Origin: Omphiscola glabra
Taxonomy: Eukaryota; Mollusca; Gastropoda; Lymnaeidae
Length of the DNA: 64,000 nt
Direction of reading: 5' to 3'
Assembly (NCBI GenBank): GCA_964017045.1
Contig: OZ024807.1
Location: 14,640,941 to 14,704,940 of the forward strand
Part shown: one piece after another, positions 49,001-61,600 of the stretch
How positions within the stretch are numbered: the stretch's first letter is position 1
How the letters are laid out: each line of letters starts with the position of its first letter
The notes under the pieces: generated by a model
Database searches by the model: none
What the model was told of the DNA's origin: nothing
What the model saw: the letters and a program-made list of their open reading frames with translations, nothing else
Made by a program: the position numbers and the translations under genes

Positions 49001-52000
49001 CTGGGTCGACAGAGGCGGGTTGGCACTGTCGCTCAAATTATCGTGATGTACCACATCTGTCTCTGGGCTCAGTGAACGGGTGAGCTCATATTTTTTTTTT
49101 AAAGTTTTAAATCAAATAGTTCAGTTACCGCAACAGGGATTTTGTAAGCATTCTATGTTTAATAAAAGGGAATAATTCTACTTTTGTCGATAATTTAAAG
49201 ATTAACAATTTCGAAACTAAAAATGTAGAAAATAAAATAATTAAAATACTTTTACAAAATAACTTCTATCAAAATTGAGGTGAAACTCACAAAATATATT
49301 TTCAATAATTAGTTAAAAAAAACATATTTAAGTTTCGTCCCCATTCAGTTCGAATCTTTGGGGTTCATTGAGTGCTAGTCTACGCATGAAAATATTTTGT
49401 TAGATATTTTATTGAACTAATGTGTAATCTGTAAGCTAGACGTCACATAGACACATATTCATGTACTGGGACGTGTGTTACTTGGCGCCAGACAGTTACA
49501 CCATGGTTTTGACCAGTGCCATAGGCAGAGACGAGGGCACGAGGAGTGGCTCTGAGACAATTTTAGGATAAGTGGGGCCTTTTTGAGAATCACATTTTAA
49601 AAACAAATAAATAAATATGTATCGACTCAAAGAGTGCTATTTATTTGAGCCGATTGTAAAAATGACATAAAAATTTAAATATTCATTCACTTTGCCCTGA
49701 AAAGTCTAAAATACATATGTTGAGGCCCTAGTTTAGGCCGATTTACTAATGGCATTTGTCTTTTAGGTAATGTAAATACATTTCCTATTTCAGAGATTAA
49801 ATGTTGTCCCGTGTACAAATAAATGCACCCCAGGTAATAGTTGATAGGTAATAGTTGATAGATAATAGCTGATAGGTAATAGCTGATAGGTAATAGTTGA
49901 TTGGTAATAGTTGATTGGTAATAGTTGATTGGTAATAGTTGATAGGTAATAACTGATAGGTAATAGTTGATAGGTAATAGCTGATAGGTAATAGTTGATT
50001 GGTAATAGCTGATAGTAATAGTTGATTGGTAATAGCTGATATGTAATAGTTGATTGGTAATAGTTGATTGGTAATAGTTGATAGGTAATAGTTGATTGGT
50101 AATAGTTGATCAGTAATAGTTGATTGGTAATAATTGATAGGTAATAGCTGATAGGTAATAGTTGATTGGTAATAGTTGATAGGTAATAGTTGATTGGTAA
50201 GAGTTGATAGGTAAAAGTTGATAGGTAATAAATGATAGGTAATAATTGATAGGTGATAGATGATAGGTAATAGTTGATAGGTAATAGATGATAGGTAATA
50301 CTTGATAGTCCTACGGACGTTCATAAATTTTATGACGTATTTAAGGTCAAATAAGTACATTAATTTGCCACCGGTCGCTGGAGCAATGGAAAACCTGTGC
50401 ACCGGTCCGCTAAACTTAAGAGTTTGAGAAGCACTGGTCTGGATGAAGCACGTGCCTATTACCGGTCATGATTTCAAATCCAAAGATACATTTTTTTTTA
50501 CCGATGGGTCATCCCTTATCCCCCCACCAAAATCAAAAATGGAAAAATGGCAAACAAAAGTAAACAAACATATTGTTCCGTCAATGGTTTCCGAGTAAGT
50601 TATCATTGTGTTCTTTTCTTTTCATCGCCTAGATATCATTGTGTTCTTTTCTTTTCATCGCCTAGATATCATTGTGTTCTTTTCTTTTCATCGCCTAGAT
50701 ATCATTGTGTTCTTTTCTTTTCATTGCCTAGATATCATTGTCTTCTTTTCTTTTCATCGCCTAGATATCATTGTCTTCTTTTCTTTTCATTGCCTAGATA
50801 TCATTGTGTTATTTCCTTTTCATCGCCTAGATATCATTGTGTTCTTTTCTTTTCATTGCCTAGATATCGTTGTGTTCTTTTCTTTTCATTGCCTAGATAT
50901 CATTGTGTTCTTTTCTTTTCATTGCCTAGATATCATTGTGTTATTTTCTTTTCATTGCCTAGATATCATTGTGTTCTTTTCTTTTCATTGCCTAGATATC
51001 ATTGTGTTCTTTTCTTTTCATTGCCTAGATATCATTGTGTTATTTCCTTTTCATCGCCTAGATATCGTTGTGTTATTTTCTAGTCCTCGCAACAAAACAC
51101 AGGAAACATTAACTTTTTTTAAAGAAAACTTATAATTTATTGATAAAATCATATGTAAGGCTGACGTACCAAACTCAGTAAGCCGTCTTCATACAGCGGG
51201 CTGTTGTGTCCGACCTGTGTGTCCCATGCGCCATGGAAGTCGTAAGACATGAGGTTTATGAAATCCAGATCTCTGATTGGAAGAGAAGAATGAAAACACA
51301 ATAAGGCCAACAAGAAGATATTGAATTTCAAAAAAAAAAAAAAAGAAAAGCAAACCCACAAAGTATATTACAATCAATTCAGAAATGTATTTTCCTGACA
51401 ATCAATGGGATTTTGTTTGTTACTACTTGGATGTTGGATGTCGGGTGTTTAGAATGACTTGAGCTATGACTTGGTTTTATGTGAGAAGAGCTGCGCGAAT
51501 TGTCAGCCTCACTCTCTAACCGAACGCCGAGTCCAGCAACAAGAGGAAGCTCGAGACAGCAGGGGGCGGGATGTATTTGATTGACCATGGCTGTCTACGC
51601 TCGAGACAGCAGGGGGCGGGATGGATTGAATGACCAAGGCTGTCTACGAGTCTTGGCGTGCTCTTAGCGATTCCCATCGATGTAATGTTACCACGTGAAC
51701 ATTGAATATCTAAACAAATGAAGTTTCACCCATAGAACTTACAACGTTGAAAATGAATTAAATTTGTTATACATTGCATTAATTAACTCCAACCTCATTA
51801 TTTTTTTGGCTTACCTCACTATTTCCTGGCTAACTTCACCATCCCTTGGCTTACCTCACTATTTCTTGGATTGCCTCACCATTCCTTGGCTTACCTCACT
51901 ATTTCCTGGCTTACCTCATAATCCCTTGGCTTACCTCACTATTTCCTGGCTTACCTCACAATCCCTTGACCTAACTCACTGTTTCCTTGCTAACTTCACC

Positions 52001-52761
52001 ATTCCTTGGCTTACCTCACTATTTCCTGGCTTACCCCACAATCCCGTTGCTTATCTCACTATTTCTTGGATTGCCTTACCATTCCTTGCTTACTTAACAA
52101 TTTCCTGGCTTACCTCACTATTTCTTGGCTTACCTCACTATTTCCTGGCTTACTTCACGATTCCTTATCTTACCTCGCCATTTCTTGGATTGCCTCACCA
52201 TTCATTGGCTTACCTCCCTATTTCCTGGCTTACCTCACTATTTCCTGGCTTACCTCACAATTCCTTGGCTTACCTCACCATTCCTTGGCTTACCTCTCTA
52301 TTCCTTGGCTTAGCTAACCACTTCTTGTCTTAGTTCACTATTCCTTGCCTTACCTCTCTATTTGATCGATCTCGTAAGCTGTGTCTATGGCATTCCTTGG
52401 CTTACCTCTCTATTTTATCGATCTCGTAAGCTGTGTCTATGGTATTCTTCCCAGCCCCTAGTGCTGCCGTTAGAAGAAGTTTGTCTTTTTGTGGACCGAG
52501 CAATTCCGCCTTGAAAGCATCAGCGAGTTCCTTTTTTAAAGTAGGGGGGTTGGGGAAGGAGAGAGAGAGAGCAAGAGAGGGAGAGCAAGAGAGAGAGAGA
52601 AAGAGAGAGAGAGAAAATAGAGAGAGAGAGTGAGAGAGAGAGAGATAGAGAAAGAGAGAGAGAGAGAAAAGAGAGAGAGGGAGAGAAAGAGCGAGAGAAA
52701 AAGAGAGAGAAAGGGAGAGAGAAAGAGAGAGAGCAAAGAGAGAGAGAAAGAGAGAGAGGGG

Positions 52762-52796
<35 letters not shown>

Positions 52797-52855
52797 GGAG
52801 AGGGAGAAAGAGAGTGTGTGTGAGAGAGAGAGAGTGTGTGTGAGAGAGAGAGAGT

Positions 52856-52907
<52 letters not shown>

Positions 52908-55583
52908 GAGAGAGAGGATTAAAAATTGAAGAAATCAAAAAGGGAACAATATATTTTTCGAAAGGGTTATTGAAACTCTTAATTTCTCTTTGCGTTTAGT
53001 TTATAATATAGCGTAGCCTATGCTTAGCTGTGCCACAGGCGGCCTTTTATCTTGGCCGCTCGCTTCAACGAAAAAAAACAACAACTGTGCAGTTCTCCGA
53101 AAATGTTAGCCTACCCCTTTAAGCTAGTCGTCAGGGGACCCGCCAACCCATTGTTCTTTTTTTGTTGTTGCTTTATTAAGGTTTAAACAACGTTCAACTA
53201 TTTCATTAAGGTCATTCTACTATATGAATGCAGGTACATTTCCATGATTCAAAAGAACCACAAATAGTTTAGTTGTCATGGTGGCCATCTTGAAATGATT
53301 ACCTGTTAGTAGAGTAATAAAGTGTATTTTAAGATTATGAAACTCTTTTTTTGTTGTTTTGTTCATAGGCTTTAAGCCGCACTGTTCGGTTCGGCGCCCT
53401 CCGAGGCTAATTACAGCGCCCTCCGAGGCTTACCTACAGCCAAAGGGGCTGCGGGACCCAGGCGACGACCCAGCTTCCAGCTTCACGATGTCACGAGAGT
53501 TTAAAGTTTATCTTGTCCTTTCAAAGCTCTTGAGATTTGTATTATCAAGATAAGATAATTCAACTCACGAACAGACGACTTTAGAATCGATTAAGTTCAT
53601 GCCAAATGTTTTATTGGTAAGCCCACTATGACGCCAACCCGGTTTAGAACTTTGAAATTAGTAAACTTGATAATAGTAAATTGGTAGATAATGCAATCTT
53701 TAAAAGGTCAAACTTGTAAATTACCTCCCAGTTTTTTTTTTTTTTTTTTTTAATTTTAAAAATTATTATTATTTTTTTTTTCAATTGGCAATAGTAATAG
53801 CACATTTGAATCTAGAAAAAAAAAATAAAAGGTATCATTCTTGAGGATCAATTTTTTCGAAGCGTCATGCAGTAAAAAAAAAGGCGGGAACTCTGGGCCC
53901 GGGGGGGGGGGGGGGGGAGAGGACGAAAGAACACTCCTCAATGATTGCTCGTTATGATTGTGCATCGTAGACAATACACTCCAAGAAAAAAAAAAAGACA
54001 AAATCCTCTACCTGAACTAGTTTTGTAAACCTTATTTTGTCTTCGGGGATTCCCCCTCTGAGTGCCGGGTATTCCCAGTCAAGATCCAGTCCATCAAAAT
54101 TGCGTTTGCGTAAAAATTTGATCGTGGAATCGATGAAACTTCTCCTGTTCTCAGCTGTTGCTACCATTCGGCTGAAAGGTGCGGACTCCATGTTCCATCC
54201 TCCGACAGCAAGAAGAGTTTTTAATGCTGGATTCCTCTTCTTGAGATTGTTTAATCTTGAATACCTACAGTTAGAGTTGAATGTATCAAGAACTATTATT
54301 TGAAAACAAAAGAACATAATTTTTTTTTAAAACACGCTTTCTAAATATGCACTAAAAAGTATGCATGCCCCCCCCCCCCCAAGAAAAAAGCGTGGGGGGC
54401 CAAGGAAAACAATGTTATTTGTTTCAGCGGTACATGGACTAAATTCATTCCAATTGTGTCGCCCTTCAGGCAGTGAAGTAGCGAGCTTAACTCGCGCCCG
54501 GGGCACAATACCTTTTTAGCGCCCCCCCCCCCTATTCGAAAACCATACAATATTATATGTAAAATATACATATTTGGCGCCCCTTTGTGAGTAGCGCCCG
54601 GGGCATTATGCCCCCCTTGCCCCCCCCCCCCCTCGCTACGCGACTGCCTTCAGGGTACGCTTTTTCTCTAGCTTATTGTCACCTTTTAAATCTTTATAGT
54701 CCCCAGATAATTTGTTAATGAATTCGAAAAACAAGATTTCATTTTAGCTCATACCTGAACTTAGCTTTGCAAATCTGTAGACTTAATGGGGAGAGCTAGT
54801 TAAAAACGTGGGTGTCACTTTACCTTAGAGTGGTTGTGTGAGCCCTGCAACCCCTAGGGCTGCAGTGGACATCGAATATTTTCGGGGTTTAAATTTGTGA
54901 TGTGGAATCTCTTTGAATAATCAACTTTGAATGCAAGATGGGTGAGGATGGGTGGGGAACAATACTGAAAACTTGCAGGGGCCTCGACAAGTCAAATTGA
55001 TGGCTCTGCTTGTCCTGCTTGTGTTATACAAATATAATTTTTAAATTACCAAATAGTAATGCGGCCTATTATTTTTATTTAAACTATTTTTGGGGTGAAT
55101 TATTCACTATATAAATGATTTTTTTTATGTTGAACGCAATTGAAAAAAAAAAAACAACACACATTTTTTCTAATAACCAAATGTTGCATAAAGTTTGACC
55201 AGATTCAAAAGAGAAAAAAAATGCATTTTTGTAGAAAGTTATGAAAATTTTCATGGGATTTTTAAACTAGTCATTTTTATGTTATAAATTGTATATGAAC
55301 GGCATAATTATGCTAAGAATACATGAGATTTTTACAAAAGAAATCATATATTTATTTGTGAGGCAAATCTTGTTATATAAAAGTAAAATTCTTCAGATAA
55401 ATTACTAATTGAGTCTTCATGCTACTTTCGTGTAATTTTTAAACAGTTTATTGAGAAAGAATATTTTGTTCTAAAACTACTTCAAAAAAAGAAGATTTTT
55501 TTTTTAAAAAAAGGAAAAAAAAAAAAACTAAATTTGCATGATAATCGAAATTAAGTTCACACACACACACACATATACATATA

Positions 55584-55631
<48 letters not shown>

Positions 55632-58600
55632 ATATATATAAAGTACATTTTAAAAGAAAGTGTGCAAATAAGGGGAGCAGTTTGTATTATTTTACTGTTA
55701 AAAATGGAAAATCAGTTAGAAATTTAACAAATAAAGGTAAAGCATTTTTTAAAACTCTGTTATTCTGGAAACTTTTACAAAAGGAAAAAACTTAAAGAAA
55801 ACATAAACACTTTCGATTGAATAATAATTGATGTAAAAGTGCATTATTCGTATGTTCCCGTTAAATTATTAATTTTTATAATTTAAAAATGATCAATATT
55901 TCCAAGTCTTTCCATTATCTAGCTCAACATATGTGGAATCCATTACACTTAAAACTATGCCAAATACTAAATTTTTTTAATGAAAGGTCATAATACTATT
56001 TATAATTAATTAACTCTCATCCCTTTTTTTAAAAGTCATAATTTTAAGATGAAATCTAATTTGAAAACAGATTGCACAAGTTTTTATACTTAGCAGGAAC
56101 TGTATTAAAGTATAGGCCTTTATATTGATGTAAAGGTAGATTAATATAGTGTTATGAAAGTCTTTAAACTTGTGCAGTTGCAAAAAATAAACAAAATAAA
56201 GACACCGAAATATGCCAGGAAGTTAAACTTTTTCTACAAGAGGGCATTTTTCGGAGTAGCACGATATATATGGAGGATGGGACTCGCTAACCTTGGACGG
56301 CAACTCATCTAAGAGAAGGCAACTCTGAATTCAAACCCGGATAACATTGATAAAATGAAACATTCCGACAACTCCTGCGACGCCACTGGTGCCAAGCTGT
56401 ATCATCCACATGATGTTCCCTTGGAGTTATCCAGCGGCGTGGAGAGAGGCGATTTGCTGTTGGGAACCAGTATATAATCCTAGAAGAATAATGAAGGGTA
56501 AAGCTTATACCTCCACCTAGCTATAAGTTTTACCAGTCGGGTGCGTTAAAATTTTCAGACGACAGTCTCAAAAAACGGAATGACCCCCATTGCGGATCTC
56601 AAAATAACAACAAAAAAATTCACAATATATAGGAAAGGTAGAGATATAAGTATACACAGATGTCTCCTTTAATTATAAGCTGACATCGCATGAACATGGC
56701 CCAATTCTTTATTAATAAGGCAAATAAAAGTTTGTCCATCTTTAAAGTATTGCACAATTTCACCGTAAACAAAGACGTTATTGACTTATTCTACAGCGAC
56801 CACAATTGGAGGCCTACTGAACTTTAATATTATCTGCTGGTGTGGGAATCCATCGCATGAGATGGGACACCGACTAAACATGAAAGCTACTATTTTAAAC
56901 AAAGTAGCTTATAGAAATATTTGAAAAATCATGCTTTTGAAAAACTTTTTAAAAATTGGATGATAGATCCCACCCACTTCATCACAGATATCTAAGATCC
57001 CATCCCACCCACTTCATCACAGATACCAAAGATCACAAACCACCCACTTCATCACGATACCAAAGATCACAACCCACCCACTTCATCACAGATACCAAAG
57101 ATCATCTCGACCAGGGCGAGTTCTTTCTTTTGGTGTTGGGACCGAATTATAACAATTCTTTTGTTTCCCCAAGTCTGTACGAATTTACCAGCGTGCTCCC
57201 TAAGCATTAACCAAATCAAAATGATCACTAATTAAGTCATTATTAAGTAACTAATTCATGACTGTTTCTAGTCTGGAGAAATACTTTTGATGTCTTGTTT
57301 TAAAATTGTTATAATTGTTAATTGTTGTCTTGTTTAAACAGATGTATTTGTTTTGTGTGCTGTGCTGAAAATGAATCTGTACAATGTAATAAACGAAACA
57401 TCTACATAAAATTGGATCAATAAAATAGTATTATCTTATAATCTTATCTTATCTTATGACAGTAACAATTCTGAAGTAATTTTGAAGAGGGGGGGGGCGG
57501 GGGAAATGACATTTATTTTATTTTTGTTACTACTTTTTTTGTTGTTGTGCAAGCGTTTTTTTAAAAGTATTTTTATAATGTTTTATTTTGTTTATTTTTA
57601 GTTAAAGCGCCGAAAGGCTAAAGTCAGTTGACCCCGTTAATGGGTCAATGCTAAGACGCAAGATTTGACCCGCAGAAGAAACTCAGGGTTTGATTGACTG
57701 TGTGTACCAATGATCTCCGCTGATCCTTGAGCTACTTCTAAACGCTTTTTTCCCCAAGTAGCCACGTGTTCACAGTAAGGAAAAGGGAAGCGGTGCTGGG
57801 TACTTTGTTGTTGGAAAGGGGTCACTCCATGGACAAACAAATATTGATAGTTGACCATTTATTCCATGGACAAACAAATATTGATAGTTGACCATTTATT
57901 CCATGGACAAACAAATATTGATAGTTGACCATTTATTCCATGGACAAACAAATATTGATTGTTGACCATTCACTCCATGGACAAACAAATATTGATAGTT
58001 GACCATTTATTCCATGGACAAAGAAATATTGATAGTTGACCATTATTTTCACTTATATAAAAGTGGTAGTGAAAATTGGAAAAGACAGGACTATTCCGAA
58101 AGAGTTTAATAAGACGGCCCCAAGTAAGACATTTATGCCGACTATTGTTAAGTAAATTTCGACGTTCTCGTTGTGTCCTGTATAAACAGAAGAGGACGTC
58201 TTGTCGACCAGTGTTGTATTCCCCTCCCCCCCCCCGTCCCTCTTTTAAAACAAAAAACAAATTTAATGGTCGAACATACTTGAAACTGGACATTTGATAT
58301 ATATACGTCCATTCACTGACCGTTCAAGTACCTAGGTGAATTTCGTACCTTATGAAAGTTGGACTAATCCTCGACAGAGCCAGGTTTCCAAGCAAAGGTG
58401 TTGTATTTTGAGGCATCTATGGACAAGTTGTATTGTGAGGCATCTATGGACAGGTTGTATTGTGAGGCATCTATGGACAGGTTGTTTTGTGAGGCATCTA
58501 TGGACAGGTTGTATTGTGAGGCATCTATGGACTAGTTGTATTGTGAGGCATCTATAGACAGGTTGTATTGTGAGGCATCTATGGACAAGTTGTGTGAGGA

Positions 58601-61600
58601 TCCAGATTTGTTACAGGGGTGTATGTATCCATATAACCAGTGACGATTACTTACTGGTCGACCGGACGCCCCTTTCTTTCACCCAGTACCTTCCCAGGAG
58701 CGCAGAGATTTGATTACACTGGAAATATAATCGTGCTACTTGGTGCCCTGTTTGCTGGCCCAACCATTTGGAACACCCATCCTGACGCTCTCAGAAAAAG
58801 TCAGACGCTGGAGTCCTTCAAAACAAATTTAAAAACTCATCTATTTCGCAAACACCTTCTAGGGTAAAGTTGTCTACCATCTTTTCCAGTTAGTTATTAT
58901 CTCCCAGATTTGTTTTTGTACCGCGCTTCGAGCCTTTGGGGATGAAGCGTGATTTTTCAAATGAGCTTTATTATTACTATTATTTTTATCATATTTATAT
59001 TGGAATGGCCCCAATTCTGCCACACATTTCCTTCTTGGTCCAGTTCCGTATGAGCGCATATAATACTTAAAACTATATGAATAGATTTTCCTCCGTGCAG
59101 AAGCCCATTGCCAACAATTTCCCAAGCTATTTTTTCTTTCTTTTTTTTTAAACAATGGGAACACATGGCTGCTGGAACGATTCACCGTAGACAAACGCAG
59201 GTGCGCACTCATTGCTGCTCATTGCTGCTCATTGCTGCTCATTGCTGCTCATTGCTGCTCATTGCTGCTCATTGCTGCTCATTGCTGCTCATTGCTGCTA
59301 ATTGCTGCTCATTGCTGCTCATTACTGCTCATTGCTGTAGTTTTATGTATTATTGCTAGGTAGCTAACACTCGCGTACACAAAAGCTAAAGGAAAAAAAT
59401 AAAGCTATGTAGTAGCGCAAAGACGGTCACGACTGGCGGTACTCCCCCACGCGTACAAAACATTCCTGGAAATAAACATCTGTGCAGTCTTGATTGCAGG
59501 GCTGGGTTTTATTTAACAAAAATTTTAAAAGAAAAATTATCCCTATACTTAGAGATAACTTCTTCTATCGGAAAAATAATTTTGAAAATAATAACCCCCC
59601 TCCAAAAAAAAAAAAAAATAACACCTTTTTTTTTTATATCCAACTAGTTTTCTAATAATGTAACTCACAAGCCTTTTGACCACGCTGTGTCATCGTCGTT
59701 CCATTCGTAGGGCGCCAGCTTGTTTCCTTGTAGTGTCGCAAAGGCGTAGATAATGTGGGTGCAGAGATCGGTGTCCACATTTTCTGGAAAGAACGTCATT
59801 GGGCCAGGGCGGTACTGCGCCCAGTTCGTCATGTAGCAAACAATCCTTTGACACTCCCCTGAAAGAAATGAATGAGTAGATCATGAGTAGACCATGAGTA
59901 GACCATGAGTAGACCATGAGTAGACCATGAGTAGACCATGAGTAGACCATGAGTAGACCATGAGTAGACCATTCTTTGTCTCCAAATATTATAAAAGCAA
60001 AAGCCGACGGGGTAAATTGGGAATATTGAGCGTCGAGTGAGTGATGTATAAACCGGGGTTTTGAGCGACTTTTGGATAAACTCGGGGTGTTGCGTTGAGT
60101 GACTTTCAGATAAACTCGAGGTAATGAGTGAGGGAACTGTTGGAAAAACTGGGGATAACAGGTATAACTGTTGGTGAAAATGAACAACAAAATATCGGTT
60201 TCAAATCGGATAGCCGGGAATCCGACTATCATTTCCTCACTGGTGAAATACGATGAAAAACAGAAAGCTCTTATATCAACGTTAAACAAAGGATGCAATA
60301 AAGTCGACAATAAGCCGGAAAAAGTGGGGTGGGGGGTGGGGTACCAACGTGAGGTGCTCGCACGGTGGTGTGCGGAGAAGTGGTCATATGATTAGAGGCA
60401 ATATTGACTTAAAACTTATGATATCAAATGAATATACACTGTGTCCGGTAAAAAAGTGAACACTTTTTAGAATGGTGAAAATCCATCCATCCCTGTGGCG
60501 CATAACCCATGTAAGGCTTTGGCTTTGGCCTGACTCACAACTTCCTTCCACTCAGACCTAACTAATGCTTTTCTTTTCCATGCTTAGATTTCCAGTTGTA
60601 ATACATCTTTTTCCACATCATCCATCCATCTAAGTCTATTTCTGCCTTTGAGCTGTTTTCCTCTGGCGTTTGGTGATACACCCTCTTCACTCCTCTGCCA
60701 TTTGGCATTCTCTCCAGGTGTCTTGCCTGGCGTAGCCTGCCTTTTTAAAAAATGTTTGCTACTATCGTGGTATCCTGATATAGCCTTATTTTCATAGTTG
60801 GTTGGCATCCATATTCATCCTTTGTTGGTCCATATATTTTCCTGACCACTTTTCTCTCCCAGGTGTTTAACAGGTTTTCTGCCGTTTTTTTTGTTAGGGT
60901 CCAAGCTTCACTTGTATATGTTACAACTGGCCTGATTACAGTTTTATAGATAGTTTTCTTCTCTTGTAATGTTTTTGCACTTGAGTTTCCTCTGACTACT
61001 GAAGCACGCCCTGTTTCCGGCTGATACTCTTTCTTTTATTTCTGTTAGTAATTCGTTTCTTTCATTTAATAAAGATCCCAGGTATTTGAATCGATTTAAT
61101 TTTTCAAAAGTCTGGTTTCTAATTTTAATGGCTTCATCTGCCTGCTCTTCTCTTATTATAGTCACGTATATCGTTTTTTTTTTGGTTTTTATCTTCCAGC
61201 CCTGTTTGTAGTGATGCGTCTTCTAATTCAATAAAGATGTTGATGAGTCTTTAATACTTTTTCCCTAGCAGTGCTATGTCCTCAGCATATGTAAGATACT
61301 GAAGGGGTGGAGTGTAGAGAGTGCCCATTGGTTTTGGTTCTTGGGCTTCCCTCAGAAAGTATCCTGTATCCTCGGGTGTCAATATTTATGTTAGGTTAAG
61401 AATGGTGAAAAATACAAGGAAATCACCATCAGTATTAAAAGTCCAACCCATTTTAGACTTGACCTGTTACCAAAAATAATGAACGCTCCCTGTTAGAATT
61501 AAAATATGTTTTGAACGTAAAAAAATTGATCCATATATTTACCATTAGTTTTCATTATATTCAAAAGAGTTATATCGTTTTTTTCCTTTTTCGACGTAAT

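Noticed and set aside
49513..49758. Possible hAT-type element between CAGTGCCATAGGCAG and TAATGGCATTTG
   Set aside because: The ends match poorly and no 8-bp duplication was found.
50547..51135. Two plus-strand frames of about 175 codons rich in Phe and Arg
   Set aside because: They are only a translation of a 33-nt minisatellite inside a chitinase intron.
52402..52938. Long minus-strand frame of Ser/Leu repeats leading into chitinase exon 4
   Set aside because: The repeat part is the CT microsatellite of the intron; only the part after the acceptor at 52530 is coding.
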